Shown here one piece after another: positions 41,059 through 50,786 of a stretch of DNA of 64,000 bases. Numbering within the stretch: the stretch's first letter is position 1; each line of letters starts with the position of its first letter. Both the position numbers and the translations under genes were made by a program. The DNA lies in assembly GCF_016654005.1 (NCBI RefSeq), contig NZ_JAEPWN010000005.1, forward strand, positions 62,001-126,000, in the 5' to 3' direction. This DNA is from Brevundimonas nasdae (lineage in GTDB: Bacteria; Pseudomonadota; Alphaproteobacteria; Caulobacterales; Caulobacteraceae). Under the pieces are notes generated by a model. That model saw only the letters and a program-made list of their open reading frames with translations, had not been told where the DNA came from and made no database searches.

Positions 41059-42309
41059 ATGTCCGCTTCCCCCGCGTCATCCGCCCCGAAGAAGGAGCTC
41101 GGCTTCGTCGAGTTCGTCTGCATCGTCGCCCTGATGATGGCGCTGAACGCCCTGGCCATCGACGCCATGCTGCCGGCCCTGCCGCACATCGCCGAAGACC
41201 TGGGTCTGGTGAACGACAATGACCGCCAGTGGGTGGTCACCGCCTATCTGCTGGGGTTTGGCGGGGCGCAACTGATCTATGGACCGCTGGCGGACCGTTT
41301 CGGACGCAAGCCTGTGCTGCTGATCGGGGTCGGCATCTATGTGGTGTTCAGCCTGCTGGCGACCATGGCGCCCACCTTCGACATGCTGATCCTGGCCCGC
41401 ATCGGCCAGGGACTGGGCAGCGCCTGCACCCGCGTTCTGGCCGTCTCCATCGTGCGCGACCGCTATGAAGGCCGCACCATGGCCCGCGTCATGTCCTTCA
41501 GCTTCCTGGTCTTCCTGGGCGTGCCGATCCTGGCGCCTTCCATCGGTCAGTTGATCATGCTGGTCGGGCCGTGGCGCTGGATCTTCGGCGGTCTGGGGCT
41601 GGTTGGGGTGAGCCTGATCGTCTGGGCGTCGCTGCGCCTGCCCGAGACCCAGAAGCCGGAGGATCGTCTGCCCATCCAGTTCAGCCGTCTGGTTTCCGCC
41701 TACAAGACCGCCCTGACCGACCGCACCGCCATGGGCTACACCCTGGCCATGACGGCCGTCACCGGCGCCCTGTTCGGCTTCATCAACTCATCGCAGCAGA
41801 TCTTCGCCGACGTCTTCCATGCCGAGGCCATCTTCCCCGCCGTCTTCGCCCTGATCGCGGGCGGGATCGCCGCAGCCTCCTTGTTGAATGCCCGTCTGGT
41901 CGTCAGCCTGGGGTCGCGAAAGATTTCGCACACGGCCCTGATCGGCTTCACCTCCATTGCGGGCATCCATGCGCTGGTGACCCTGACGGGGCATGAATCC
42001 ATCTGGACCTTCGCCATTCTTCAGACCCTGACTATGTTCTGTTTCGGCATGATCGCGGGCAATTTCGGAGCCATGGCCATGGAGACCATGGGCCATATCG
42101 CAGGCACCGCCGCCTCGATCCAGGGCTTCATCTCCACCATCATCGGCTCCCTGCTGGGCTTCGCCATCGGCCAGCAGTTCAATGGCACGGTGACGCCTAT
42201 GGCGGTCGGCTTCACGGCCATGGGCCTGATCGCCCTGGCCTGCGTCCTGTATGCCGAGCGGGGGCGGCTGTTCCAGGCCCATCACGCCAAGCCTCTGCCC
42301 GGCGCCTGA
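41059..42309 (+). CDS. Bcr/CflA family multidrug MFS transporter
   Basis: Twelve-helix drug/proton antiporter of the Bcr/CflA type, 416 residues. Helix 1 carries LNALAIDAMLPALPHIAEDL, the DHA1 signature with Asp, followed by QWVVTAYLLGFGGAQLIYGP, LADRFGRKPVLLIG (loop 2-3 motif) and RIGQGLGSACTRVLAVSIVR with motif C-like SFLVFLGVPILAPSIGQLI. The ATG at 41059 has GGAG close upstream; the frame is open further but overlaps the promoter of the divergent amn. Probable role is efflux of small toxic compounds; substrate unknown. Confidence 0.9.
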   Translation: MSASPASSAPKKELGFVEFVCIVALMMALNALAIDAMLPALPHIAEDLGLVNDNDRQWVVTAYLLGFGGAQLIYGPLADRFGRKPVLLIGVGIYVVFSLLATMAPTFDMLILARIGQGLGSACTRVLAVSIVRDRYEGRTMARVMSFSFLVFLGVPILAPSIGQLIMLVGPWRWIFGGLGLVGVSLIVWASLRLPETQKPEDRLPIQFSRLVSAYKTALTDRTAMGYTLAMTAVTGALFGFINSSQQIFADVFHAEAIFPAVFALIAGGIAAASLLNARLVVSLGSRKISHTALIGFTSIAGIHALVTLTGHESIWTFAILQTLTMFCFGMIAGNFGAMAMETMGHIAGTAASIQGFISTIIGSLLGFAIGQQFNGTVTPMAVGFTAMGLIALACVLYAERGRLFQAHHAKPLPGA

Positions 42310-42408
42310 CCCAGGGGCCGTGAAGGATGCGACGACCCAAGACTTGATCTTTTCGCCGTTTCCGCGCGTTCTCCGGCCAATCCTCTGGTCAGAACCCGGA
42401 AAGTCTCG

Positions 42409-44361
42409 ATGAAGCGCAAAGCCTTCGGTCTCGTCTCCGCCCTCGCCCTCGCCGCCGCGCTGGGCGTGAGCGCCTGCTCCACCACGACCGGAGGGGCTTC
42501 CATGACGCCGCCCGCCATCGCCCCCGCGCCCGGCCCGCAGGCTGTCGACAGCCACACCTATGGCCGCCCCGAGATCGCCCGCGTCGTCGATGTGGCGCTG
42601 GACCTGACGGCGAACTTCCAGGCCAAAACCCTGTCCGGCACGGCGACCCTGGACCTGCTGACGGCGCCGAACGCCGGCGAAGTGATCTTGGACATCCGCA
42701 ACCTCGACATCCAGTCGGTCAGCGATGCGGCGGGCCAGCCTCTGCGCTTCGACATCGGCCCCGACGACGCCATCAAGGGCCAGCCCCTGACGGTTCATTT
42801 CCCGGCCGCCGAGGGCGACGGGCGCCGCAAGATCATCGTCCGCTATTCGACCCGCCCTGACGCCGCCGCCCTGCAATGGCTGACCCCGGCCCAGACGGCG
42901 GGCGGGCAGAAACCCTATCTGTTCAGCCAGGGTCAGGCGATCCTGACCCGCACCTGGGTGCCGACCCAGGACAGCCCCGGCATCCGCCAGACCTATTCCG
43001 CCCGCATCACCGCCCCCGCCGACCTGACGGTGGTGATGAGCGCCGACCACCTGACGCCTGAGGGCGAAGCGGCGCCTAACGGCCAGAAGACCTGGCGCTT
43101 CCGGATGAACAATCCGATCCCGCCCTATCTGATCGCCCTGGGCGTCGGGGAGCTGGCCTTTGCGCCCTTCGACAACCGCACCGGCGTCTGGACCGAGCCC
43201 AGCCGCCTGGCCGCCGCCCAGTGGGAGCTGGAGCCGACCGCCGCCATGGTCACCGCCGCCGAGAAGCTCTACGGCCCTTATCGCTGGGGCCGGTACGACC
43301 TGCTGGTCCTGCCGCCCAGCTTCCCGTTCGGCGGCATGGAGAACCCCAAGCTGACCTTCGCCACCCCGACCATCATCGCCGGGGACCGGTCGCTGGTGTC
43401 GCTGGTCGCGCACGAACTGGCGCACTCCTGGTCGGGCAATCTGGTCACCAACGCCACCTGGAACGACTTCTGGCTGAACGAGGGCTTCACCTCCTATTTC
43501 GAGAACCGGATCATGGAGTCCGTCTATGGTCATGACCTGGCGGTTCAGGAGCAGGTCCTGGCCTGGGACGGTCTGCAGGACGAGCTGAAGAGCCTGCCCG
43601 CCGACGACACCAAACTGCATCTCAACCTGACGGGCCGCGACCCCGACGACGGCATGAACACCATCGCCTATGACAAGGGCGCCGCCTTCCTGCGCACCAT
43701 CGAGGGCATCGCGGGGCGTGAGAAGTTCGATGCCTGGATGCGGGGCTATTTCGACCGCAACGCCTATCGCCCGATGACCACGGCCATGTTCCTGGACGAC
43801 ATCCGCGCCCATCTGGTGAAGGGCGACGCCCGTCTGGAAACCGCCTTGAAGCTGGACGAATGGGTCTATCAGCCCGGCCTGCCGTCCAATGCCGTAGCCC
43901 CCGTGTCCCATGCGTTCGAGCCGGTGGATGTCGCCGCCGTCGCCTTCTTCCAGAACAAGGGCCCGGCCTCGGCGATCCCGTGGTCAGGCTGGAACACCCA
44001 GCAGCGCCAGCGTTTCCTCAGCTGGCGTCCGCAAGGTCTGGCGGCCAACGCCGACTGGCTGACCGATGCGCAGCTGGGCGACCTGCAGTCGACCCTGAAC
44101 CTGGCCAATGAGGGCAACAGCGAACTGATCTTCGCCTGGCTGCAGATCGCCCTGGCCCACCGTTATCAGCCCTCGGTCGTCACGGCCGAGAAATTCCTGA
44201 CCAGCCAAGGGCGCCGCAAGTTCGTCCTGCCCCTGTTCCAGACGCTATGGAACGAGGGCGACTGGGGCCGCGCCCAGGCGCGTCGCATCTACGCCGAGGC
44301 GCGGCCGCTGTATCACCCGGTGACGGCCGGTTCGGTCGACGCTCTGGTCGGCCGCCCCTGA
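42409..44361 (+). CDS. M1 family metallopeptidase lipoprotein (LTA4-hydrolase-like)
   Basis: Envelope-anchored zinc aminopeptidase of family M1, leukotriene A4 hydrolase-like branch, 650 residues. Lipoprotein signal with lipobox VSAC (Cys23), N-terminal beta-saddle (about 50-255), catalytic domain with the exopeptidase motif GGMEN (308-312), the zinc site HELAH (335-339) and Glu358 in NEGFTSYFE, and a C-terminal helical domain (EWVYQPGLPSN onward) as in LTA4 hydrolase. It probably trims peptides in the periplasm. A long hairpin just after the stop marks the transcript end. Confidence 0.93.
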   Translation: MKRKAFGLVSALALAAALGVSACSTTTGGASMTPPAIAPAPGPQAVDSHTYGRPEIARVVDVALDLTANFQAKTLSGTATLDLLTAPNAGEVILDIRNLDIQSVSDAAGQPLRFDIGPDDAIKGQPLTVHFPAAEGDGRRKIIVRYSTRPDAAALQWLTPAQTAGGQKPYLFSQGQAILTRTWVPTQDSPGIRQTYSARITAPADLTVVMSADHLTPEGEAAPNGQKTWRFRMNNPIPPYLIALGVGELAFAPFDNRTGVWTEPSRLAAAQWELEPTAAMVTAAEKLYGPYRWGRYDLLVLPPSFPFGGMENPKLTFATPTIIAGDRSLVSLVAHELAHSWSGNLVTNATWNDFWLNEGFTSYFENRIMESVYGHDLAVQEQVLAWDGLQDELKSLPADDTKLHLNLTGRDPDDGMNTIAYDKGAAFLRTIEGIAGREKFDAWMRGYFDRNAYRPMTTAMFLDDIRAHLVKGDARLETALKLDEWVYQPGLPSNAVAPVSHAFEPVDVAAVAFFQNKGPASAIPWSGWNTQQRQRFLSWRPQGLAANADWLTDAQLGDLQSTLNLANEGNSELIFAWLQIALAHRYQPSVVTAEKFLTSQGRRKFVLPLFQTLWNEGDWGRAQARRIYAEARPLYHPVTAGSVDALVGRP

Positions 44362-44363
44362 CC

Positions 44364-44409
44364 AACGCATCCGCCCCTTCGTCGCTGGATGGAGGGGCGG
44401 ATGTGCGTT
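44364..44409 (+). terminator. Long hairpin after the M1 peptidase gene
   Basis: Perfect 11-base arms (CATCCGCCCCT / AGGGGCGGATG) around a 14-base loop, extended by AACG/CGTT with a two-base bulge. It starts three bases past the stop and likely ends the transcript; the right arm is followed by GCGGC rather than a T-run. Confidence 0.6.
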
Positions 44410-44466
44410 GCGGCGCGGCGGCCTATCGTCTATCCCGCCGACACTGATTTCGACTGGAGATTTCTC

Positions 44467-45444
44467 ATGGCTGACCTCGCCCCCGGCGTCGTGACCCTCT
44501 TCGGAGGATCGGGCTTCATCGGGTCGCAGGCCGTGCGCGCCCTGGCCCGTCGCGGCTGGCGCATCCGCATCGCCGTGCGCAACCCCGTCCTGGCCATCGA
44601 GATCCAGCCGCTGGGCGATCCCGGCCAGATTCAGTTCCTGCGTTGCGACGTCACCAATGCTGCTGATGTGGCCGCCGCCGTGCGCGGCTCCGACGCCGTG
44701 GTCAATATGGTCGGCGTCCTGCACGAAGGCGGCGGCAAGCGCGCCTTCAAGGCCGTCCATGTCGAGGCCGCCAAGACCATCGCCGAGGCCGCCAAGGCTG
44801 CGGGCGTCAAACGCCTGGTCCAGATCTCCGCCATCGGCGCCGACGCCAATAGCGCCTCCGCCTATGGTCGCTCCAAGGCCCAGGCCGAGGCCGAGGTCCG
44901 CGCCGTCTATCCCGATGCGGTGATCCTGCGTCCGTCGCTGGTGTTCGGCGCGGGCGACGGCTTCCTGAACCGTTTTGCGGCCCTGGCGACCTTCTCGCCC
45001 GTCCTGCCGCTGATCGGCGGCGGCGAGACGAAGTTCCAGCCCGTCTATGTCGGCGATGTCGCCGAGGCCATCGCCCGCGGCGTCATCCGCGGCGACGCGG
45101 TTGGCAAGACCTTTGAGCTGGGCGGACCGTCGACCTACAGCTTCCGCGAAATTCTGGAGCTGGTGCGTCGCGAGACGGGCCGCAATCGCCTGCTGGCGCC
45201 CCTGCCCTTCTTCGTGGCCAAGCCGCTGGGCTCGCTGCTGTCTCTGGTCGGCGTTCTGGGCGTGACCCCGCCGCTGACGCGCGATCAGGTGCTGATGCTG
45301 GAGCACGACAACGTCGTCTCACCGAACGCCGCCACCCTGGCCGATCTGGGCGTCACCCACACGACCGGCATGGAATCCACCGCGCCGACCTATCTGTGGA
45401 AATACCGCGTCGGCGGTCAGTTCGCCGCCTCGCCCGCCCACTGA
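44467..45444 (+). CDS. NDUFA9-like NAD(P)-binding SDR family protein
   Basis: Atypical short-chain dehydrogenase of the complex I NDUFA9/NmrA-like group, 325 residues. The Rossmann nucleotide loop is TLFGGSGFIGSQ (about 10-21); RCDVTNAADV, VNMVGVLHEGG, ISAIGADANSASAYGRSKAQ (YxxxK) and LRPSLVFGAGDGF follow. In mitochondria the relative is an accessory subunit of complex I; in alphaproteobacteria similar proteins are encoded away from nuo genes and their reaction, possibly on quinone or sterol-like lipids, is unknown. ATG at 44467 follows GGAG. The M1 peptidase terminator lies just upstream, so it has its own promoter. Confidence 0.88.
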   Translation: MADLAPGVVTLFGGSGFIGSQAVRALARRGWRIRIAVRNPVLAIEIQPLGDPGQIQFLRCDVTNAADVAAAVRGSDAVVNMVGVLHEGGGKRAFKAVHVEAAKTIAEAAKAAGVKRLVQISAIGADANSASAYGRSKAQAEAEVRAVYPDAVILRPSLVFGAGDGFLNRFAALATFSPVLPLIGGGETKFQPVYVGDVAEAIARGVIRGDAVGKTFELGGPSTYSFREILELVRRETGRNRLLAPLPFFVAKPLGSLLSLVGVLGVTPPLTRDQVLMLEHDNVVSPNAATLADLGVTHTTGMESTAPTYLWKYRVGGQFAASPAH

Positions 45445-45532
45445 GATTCTCGCCTGATCGGCGTCGCGACGCCCGGCTGTGCAAACGGTCGGGCGTATGT
45501 CGCTGCTGGAACAAACAGAGCACGCCTGAAGG

Positions 45533-47413
45533 ATGACCGCCACGCAGACCCTGCCCACCTATGCCGAGAGCCAGACGCTGGAAGACGCGCGCGCCCTGCT
45601 GGCCCGCGTCTGGGGCCACGGCGACTTCCGGGGGCTGCAGGGTCAGGTGGTGACGGAAATTCTGGCCGGGCGAGATGTGCTGGCGGTCCTGCCGACCGGC
45701 GGCGGCAAGAGCGTCTGCTATCAGATCCCCGCCATTCTGCGCCCCGGCCTGGGTCTGGTGGTGTCGCCGCTGATCGCCCTGATGACCGATCAGGTCGAGG
45801 CGCTGAAACAGCAGGGCGTCGCCGCCGCCCGTCTGGATTCCGGCGTGTCGCTGGATGAGCGTTCGGCCATCTGGCGCGCGGCCCGCTCGGGCGAACTGGA
45901 CCTTCTGTATGTCTCGCCCGAAGGTCTGGCGGCGGGCGCCATGCTGGACCGGCTGTCGGAACTGCCCCTCAGCCTGATCGCCATCGACGAAGCTCACTGC
46001 GTCAGCCAATGGGGCCACGACTTCCGCCCGGATTACCGCAATCTGGGCCTGCTGGCCGAGCGGTTCCCCGACGTGCCGCGCATCGCCGTCACCGCCACCG
46101 CCGACGCCCGCACCCGCGACGACATCCTGCGCTCGCTGCGGCTGGAGGAGGCCCGGGTCTTCGTCGACAGTTTCGCCCGCCCGAACCTGCAACTGTCGGC
46201 CGAGCGCAAGGAGAATGCGTCGCGCGCCAAGACCGACGCCCGCGTCATCGAACTGGTCCGCGAACGGCGCGGCAAGTCGGGCGTGGTCTATTGCGGCAGC
46301 CGCGACGGCTGCGACCGCGTCGCCCAGGCGCTGCGCGACGCCGGAACCAACGCCATCGCCTATCACGCCGGCATGGACACGCGCGAACGCGACAAGCGTC
46401 TGGAGCGGTTCCTGGCCGAGGACGGCGCGGTCATGGTCGCCACCATCGCCTTCGGCATGGGCGTGGATAAGGCCGACGTCCGCTTCGTCATCCACGCCGA
46501 TCCGCCCGGTTCTCTGGAAGCCTACTGGCAGGAGATCGGACGCGCGGGCCGTGACGGCGAACCGGCCGAGGGCATCACCCTGTATGGCCCGTCCGACATC
46601 GCCTGGTCGCTGCGACGCCTCGACAGCCGCCCGATGGCCGAAGAGATCAAACAGGTCCAGGTCCGAAAGACGCGCCAGCTGTTCGCCATGCTGGACGGCG
46701 GCGTCTGCCGCCCGCAGGCCGTGCGCCGCTATTTCGGAGAACAGGACGCAGCGCCGTGCGGCGTCTGCGACATCTGCGGCGACCCGCCCCAGCTTTATGA
46801 CGCCACGGTCCCGGCCCAGAAGGCGTTGGCGGCGGTGCAGCGGCTGGGCGGACGGTTCGGGCGCAACCGCGTCGTCGATCACCTGACGGGCCGCACCAAG
46901 GACGTGCAGCCGTGGGAGCAACAGCTGTCCACCTGGGGCATCGGGCGTGAGATCTCGCTGACCTCATGGCGCGAGATTGTCGACCATCTGCTGTTCGACG
47001 GCCTGCTGGTCGAGGATCCCAACGACGGCAAGCCGCTGGTGGGTCTGGGCGACGCCGAGGCCGTGCGCGCCGTCTATAAGTCGGAACGCCAGGTCGAGGT
47101 CCGCCGCGCGCCCCTTCGCGCCGAGATCGCCCCGCGTCGCCGCGACCGCACGGGCGAAGGCCGCAACGCCGCGCTGGAGACGATGGACGCCGACGTCCGC
47201 GCCCGGTTCGAGGCCCTGCGCGCCTGGCGCCGCGACCGCGCAGCTGAACAGCACGTCCCGCCCTATGTCATCTTCCAGGACAAGACCCTGTTGGAGATCG
47301 CCCACGCCGAGCCCGGCGACATGGCCAGCCTGGGCGCCCTGCCCGGCGTCGGCCAGTCGAAACTGGATCGCTACGGCAAGGGCGTGCTGGAGACGCTGGC
47401 CGCCCTCGGATGA
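45533..47413 (+). CDS. recQ: ATP-dependent DNA helicase RecQ
   Basis: 3'-5' DNA helicase for recombination and fork repair, 626 residues. Walker A PTGGGKS (54-60), DEAH (152-155), aromatic-rich loop CVSQWGHDFRPDY, helicase C-terminal domain with VATIAFGMGVDKADVRFVIH and QEIGRAGRDG, zinc-binding Cys set in the RQC domain (VCRPQAVRRYF then CGVCDICG), winged helix, and an HRDC domain (about 545-626, EALRAWRRDRA to LPGVGQSKLDRYG). All motifs look intact. ATG at 45533. It is 88 bp after the NDUFA9-like gene and may be in the same transcript. Confidence 0.96.
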   Translation: MTATQTLPTYAESQTLEDARALLARVWGHGDFRGLQGQVVTEILAGRDVLAVLPTGGGKSVCYQIPAILRPGLGLVVSPLIALMTDQVEALKQQGVAAARLDSGVSLDERSAIWRAARSGELDLLYVSPEGLAAGAMLDRLSELPLSLIAIDEAHCVSQWGHDFRPDYRNLGLLAERFPDVPRIAVTATADARTRDDILRSLRLEEARVFVDSFARPNLQLSAERKENASRAKTDARVIELVRERRGKSGVVYCGSRDGCDRVAQALRDAGTNAIAYHAGMDTRERDKRLERFLAEDGAVMVATIAFGMGVDKADVRFVIHADPPGSLEAYWQEIGRAGRDGEPAEGITLYGPSDIAWSLRRLDSRPMAEEIKQVQVRKTRQLFAMLDGGVCRPQAVRRYFGEQDAAPCGVCDICGDPPQLYDATVPAQKALAAVQRLGGRFGRNRVVDHLTGRTKDVQPWEQQLSTWGIGREISLTSWREIVDHLLFDGLLVEDPNDGKPLVGLGDAEAVRAVYKSERQVEVRRAPLRAEIAPRRRDRTGEGRNAALETMDADVRARFEALRAWRRDRAAEQHVPPYVIFQDKTLLEIAHAEPGDMASLGALPGVGQSKLDRYGKGVLETLAALG

Positions 47414-47493
47414 CGGGCATCCATGACCAAAGCTTAACTGGCGAGGCTCAGTTGCGCTGCTAGTTTGATTTGAGACGAGTGAGGGGACTAAAC

Positions 47494-49014
47494 GTGAAAC
47501 AATTTCTGGCGGCGGGCGCAGCCTGCTTGGCGATGACAAGCGCGGTTCAGGCTCAGAACCAAAGCCAGCCCGAGGCCGCCACAGTTGAAACACCCAAGCC
47601 GATGGACCAGCCCCGCGACTGGTCGGCGACCCTGGTCCAGGACGCAACGGGCCTTCACGACATCATGGTGGACAGCCATCCAGGGACGCATGACCCGCTG
47701 AACCCCGCCTTCCGCCCTCGGCTCGACCGGGGGCTGGAGCTCGCCCTCGAACGCGCCAAGACGACGACTGACGCAGGCGGCTGGTGGTGGGCGCTGCGCG
47801 CCTATGTCGCCAGTTTTGAAGACGGTCACGTCGGCATCAATGTGACGCAGCCGGGCTACGGCTTCGCCACCCGCTGGCCCGGCTTTCTAACGATCTATCG
47901 CGACGCCGATCAGGTGGTCGCCGACCGGGACGAGGCCGATTCCGCGACCCCGCCGCTGGGCGCCCGGCTGATCGACTGCGACGGCGTGGCTGCAGAAGCC
48001 CTGGCTGAACAACGCATCGGTCAGTTCCGCGGCCGCTGGTTCCTGGAAGCGCAGCACGTCCTTTTCGGCGACTGGATGTTCCTCAACGCCCAAAACCCGT
48101 GGATCAGCGAAATGCGCCATTGCCGGTTCGAGACCGACGGGGCGACCAAGACCTACAGCCTGAACTGGCGCGCCACGCCAGATGATCTGGGGGCGCGCCG
48201 CACCCGATTGATTCAGAGCAGAGCACTCGACTTCGGCATCACCACCCTGGACGACGGCGGTTTGTGGATTTCGACGCCCTCCTTCAACGGCGATCCTTCG
48301 GGCGAAACCTACGCCAAGCTGACCGCCCTGATCGAAGAAATGCAGGTCCGGCAGGCGTCCTTGCGCGCGGCCCCTTATGTGGTGCTTGACGTGCGCGGCA
48401 ACGGCGGCGGCTCCTCGCACTGGAGCGAACTGATGGCGCAGATTCTGTGGGGGGACGACTGGATGGCCGCCCACTCGGAACCGGCGATTGAGGCTGTCGA
48501 GTGGCGCGCCTCGGACGGCAATCTGGCCCAGATATCAGACTTTCTCGACCAGCTGCGCGCCGCAAACGGCCAGCCGCAGATGATCGCCTGGGCCGAAAGA
48601 GTGGTGACAGGCATGAAGGCGGCGCAAGCGGAAGGCCAAGTCTATTGGCGCGATGCAAACGATGACACCGGCGCCCCGGTCACGCCCCCCGCACCCGCGC
48701 CCCAATTGATGGCAGGTCCGGCCTATGTCCTGACCGATTCAAGCTGCGGCTCGGCCTGTCTGGACGCTGTCGACCTATGGAAGGCCGCTGGCGCTGTTCA
48801 GGTTGGACGCGAGACCACCGCCGACACCGTCTATATGGACATCCGCAATCCGGTTCTGCCCAGCGGTCTGGCGCAGATCGCCCTGCCGATGAAAGTCTAT
48901 CGCGGCCGGGCGCGCGGCAACAATGAACCACAGCGGCCCGATCGCCTGTTTGAAGGCGACATGACCGATGACGCAGCTTTGCGCGCCTGGATTGCGGGCT
49001 TGGCCGCCCGCTAG
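47494..49014 (+). CDS. Exported S41 family peptidase
   Basis: Predicted periplasmic serine peptidase of the S41 (tail-specific protease/IRBP-like) family, 506 residues from the GTG at 47494, which has AGGGGA seven bases upstream and opens a signal peptide (FLAAGAACLAMTSAVQA). An N-terminal helical part holds ASFEDGHVGINV (the conserved D-x-H), a PDZ-like region follows, and the catalytic core has VLDVRGNGGGSS, YVLTDSSCGSACLDAVD (nucleophile region) and VGRETTADTVY. No PDZ consensus is strong. Substrate unknown. It converges with the hydrolase gene; their stops are one base apart. Confidence 0.82.
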   Translation: MKQFLAAGAACLAMTSAVQAQNQSQPEAATVETPKPMDQPRDWSATLVQDATGLHDIMVDSHPGTHDPLNPAFRPRLDRGLELALERAKTTTDAGGWWWALRAYVASFEDGHVGINVTQPGYGFATRWPGFLTIYRDADQVVADRDEADSATPPLGARLIDCDGVAAEALAEQRIGQFRGRWFLEAQHVLFGDWMFLNAQNPWISEMRHCRFETDGATKTYSLNWRATPDDLGARRTRLIQSRALDFGITTLDDGGLWISTPSFNGDPSGETYAKLTALIEEMQVRQASLRAAPYVVLDVRGNGGGSSHWSELMAQILWGDDWMAAHSEPAIEAVEWRASDGNLAQISDFLDQLRAANGQPQMIAWAERVVTGMKAAQAEGQVYWRDANDDTGAPVTPPAPAPQLMAGPAYVLTDSSCGSACLDAVDLWKAAGAVQVGRETTADTVYMDIRNPVLPSGLAQIALPMKVYRGRARGNNEPQRPDRLFEGDMTDDAALRAWIAGLAAR

Positions 49015-49015
49015 A

Positions 49016-49930
49016 TCAGCTCAAAAACCGCTCGACCGCTTCCTGGAACCGGGCGGGTTGGTCGATCATCACCTGATGGTCGGCGCCTTCGATCCGCTCG
49101 AAACGGGCGGGTCGGGGCAGGTTGCTGAAGCCGTAGCGGTACAGACCTTCCAGGCGGTTGCGGGGGCTGTTGGTGTCTGGCGTCCAGCCATAGACCACCG
49201 TCATCGGCGCCGTGACCTGACGCAGGCGAAGGCGCAGATCGACGGTCAGGGCTTCGTATAGGCCCTGGGCCAACACGCGCCGGTCGCCGCCCTGGAGACC
49301 CAGACCGCCGAACACCATGTCTCCGGCCAGCCCCAGATCGCCGCCCAGATTGGCCACCTGGGACTTCAGCGCCTGATCGCCGAACAGCATCAGCGCCTGA
49401 TAGCCCAGGCGCGCCATCGGCTCGATCTGGTCTGACGTGACGCGGGAATCGACCAGGGCCGGGAAGAAGGGCGCGGAATCCACCACCATCACACGCCCGA
49501 TCCGGTCGCCCATGTCGGCGGCGACGCGGATCGCGATCTGGCCGCCCAGCGAGTGACCGATGACGGCTGGGCGCTCGATCTTCTGTGTACGGATGAAACG
49601 TTCGATTTCAGAGGCGGCAGGCCCGGCCAGGCCGCCGCTGTCATTGCCGCCGATGTTGGTCTGACCGAACCCGCGCAGGGTGATCAGATGGACCCGGTAG
49701 CGCCCCTGAAGCTGGGCCGCCGTGGAGCGCCAGGCGTCCGCTGTCGAGCCAAGCCCCGGAATGAAAATGATGTCCGGCCCGGCTCCCCGCGTCTCGACGA
49801 TGATCCGGTTCGACTGGAAAACAGGCGGCGCGGACGGCGTGAACGGAATGCCCGGCACGGTCTGGGCGCAGGCTGCGGCGGGCAGAACCAGGAACAGGGA
49901 CGCAAACAGGACGGCGAAGAGACGGATCAT
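49016..49930 (-). CDS. Exported alpha/beta hydrolase
   Basis: A 304-residue alpha/beta hydrolase with a signal peptide or lipoprotein-like leader (FAVLFASLFLVLPAAACAQ). It has the oxyanion turn FIPGLGSTADAW, LRGFGQTNIGGND, the nucleophile elbow GHSLGG, an acid in VVYGWTPDTNSP and the catalytic His in EGADHQVMIDQP. Likely an esterase or lipase in the envelope; substrate unknown. The ATG ends at 49930, 41 bp from the enoyl-CoA hydratase gene upstream on the same strand, so they may be co-transcribed. Confidence 0.87.
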   Translation of the reverse strand: MIRLFAVLFASLFLVLPAAACAQTVPGIPFTPSAPPVFQSNRIIVETRGAGPDIIFIPGLGSTADAWRSTAAQLQGRYRVHLITLRGFGQTNIGGNDSGGLAGPAASEIERFIRTQKIERPAVIGHSLGGQIAIRVAADMGDRIGRVMVVDSAPFFPALVDSRVTSDQIEPMARLGYQALMLFGDQALKSQVANLGGDLGLAGDMVFGGLGLQGGDRRVLAQGLYEALTVDLRLRLRQVTAPMTVVYGWTPDTNSPRNRLEGLYRYGFSNLPRPARFERIEGADHQVMIDQPARFQEAVERFLS

Positions 49931-49971
49931 GACCCGTCCCTAACGCCGGAAGACGGCGATCGGTTGACCGA

Positions 49972-50760
49972 TCAACGCCCTTTGAATTCGGGTTTCCGCT
50001 TTTCGACGAAGGCGGCCATGCCTTCCTTCTGGTCCTCAAACGCGAACAGGGAGTGGAACAGGCGGCGCTCGAACTGGACCCCTTGCGTCAGAGTCGTCTC
50101 CAGCGCGGCGTTGACCATCTCCTTGTTGGCCATGACGGCCAGCGGACTTTGGGCGGCGATCTTGGCGGCGATCTTGCGGACCTCGTCCAGCAGGGTGTCA
50201 TGCGGGAAGACGCGCGAGGCCAGGCCGGCACGCTCAGCCTCGGCGGCGTCCATCATCCGGGCGGTCAGGACCATGTCCATGGCCTTGGACTTGCCCACCA
50301 GACGGGTCAGGCGCTGCGAGCCGCCGATGCCGGGCGCCACGCCCAGATTGATCTCCGGCTGACCGAACTTGGCCTTGTCGCTGGCGATGATGAAGTCACA
50401 CAGCATGGCCAGTTCGCACCCCCCGCCCAGGGCGAAGCCGTTGACGGCGGCGATGATCGGCTTCCTGAAACGCGTGATCCGGTCATGGCCCAGCGCGAAG
50501 AAATTGCCTGCATACATCTGGGCATAGGTCTGGTCCGCCATCTCCTTGATGTCGGCGCCGGCGGCGAAGGCCTTTTCGCCCGATCCGGTCAGGATCAGAC
50601 AGCGCACGCTGTCGTCATGTTCGACGCTGTCGAGGAAGTCCGCCAGATCCTTGAACAGGGCCGAATTCAGGGCGTTGAGGGCCTCGGGCCGGTTCAGGGT
50701 CACCACCGCATAGCCGTCTTGGTGGCGTTCGATCAGCAGGTTGGAATAGGCGTCGGCCAT
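49972..50760 (-). CDS. Enoyl-CoA hydratase
   Basis: Crotonase-family enoyl-CoA hydratase for beta-oxidation of short or medium acyl-CoAs, 262 residues. The CoA-binding and oxyanion motifs are GSGEKAFAAGADIKEM and NGFALGGGCELAMLCDFI, with catalytic glutamates in GCELAM and GQPEINLGVAPG. APGIGGSQRLTRLVG and a C-terminal FVEKRKPEFKGR are typical of the FadB/EchA group. No acyl-CoA dehydrogenase or thiolase is nearby, so the pathway step is inferred from the family. ATG ends at 50760, preceded by AGAGGAAAC. Confidence 0.94.
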   Translation of the reverse strand: MADAYSNLLIERHQDGYAVVTLNRPEALNALNSALFKDLADFLDSVEHDDSVRCLILTGSGEKAFAAGADIKEMADQTYAQMYAGNFFALGHDRITRFRKPIIAAVNGFALGGGCELAMLCDFIIASDKAKFGQPEINLGVAPGIGGSQRLTRLVGKSKAMDMVLTARMMDAAEAERAGLASRVFPHDTLLDEVRKIAAKIAAQSPLAVMANKEMVNAALETTLTQGVQFERRLFHSLFAFEDQKEGMAAFVEKRKPEFKGR

Positions 50761-50786
50761 GGCGATGTTTCCTCTTTGACGGTGAT

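Noticed and set aside
41788-43911. 707-residue minus-strand frame across the MFS and M1 peptidase genes
   Set aside because: It spans two clearly coding plus-strand genes, and its translation is Gly/Arg/Gln-rich without family likeness.
45353-46921. 522-residue minus-strand frame opposite recQ
   Set aside because: RecQ motifs are complete on the plus strand; this is a shadow.
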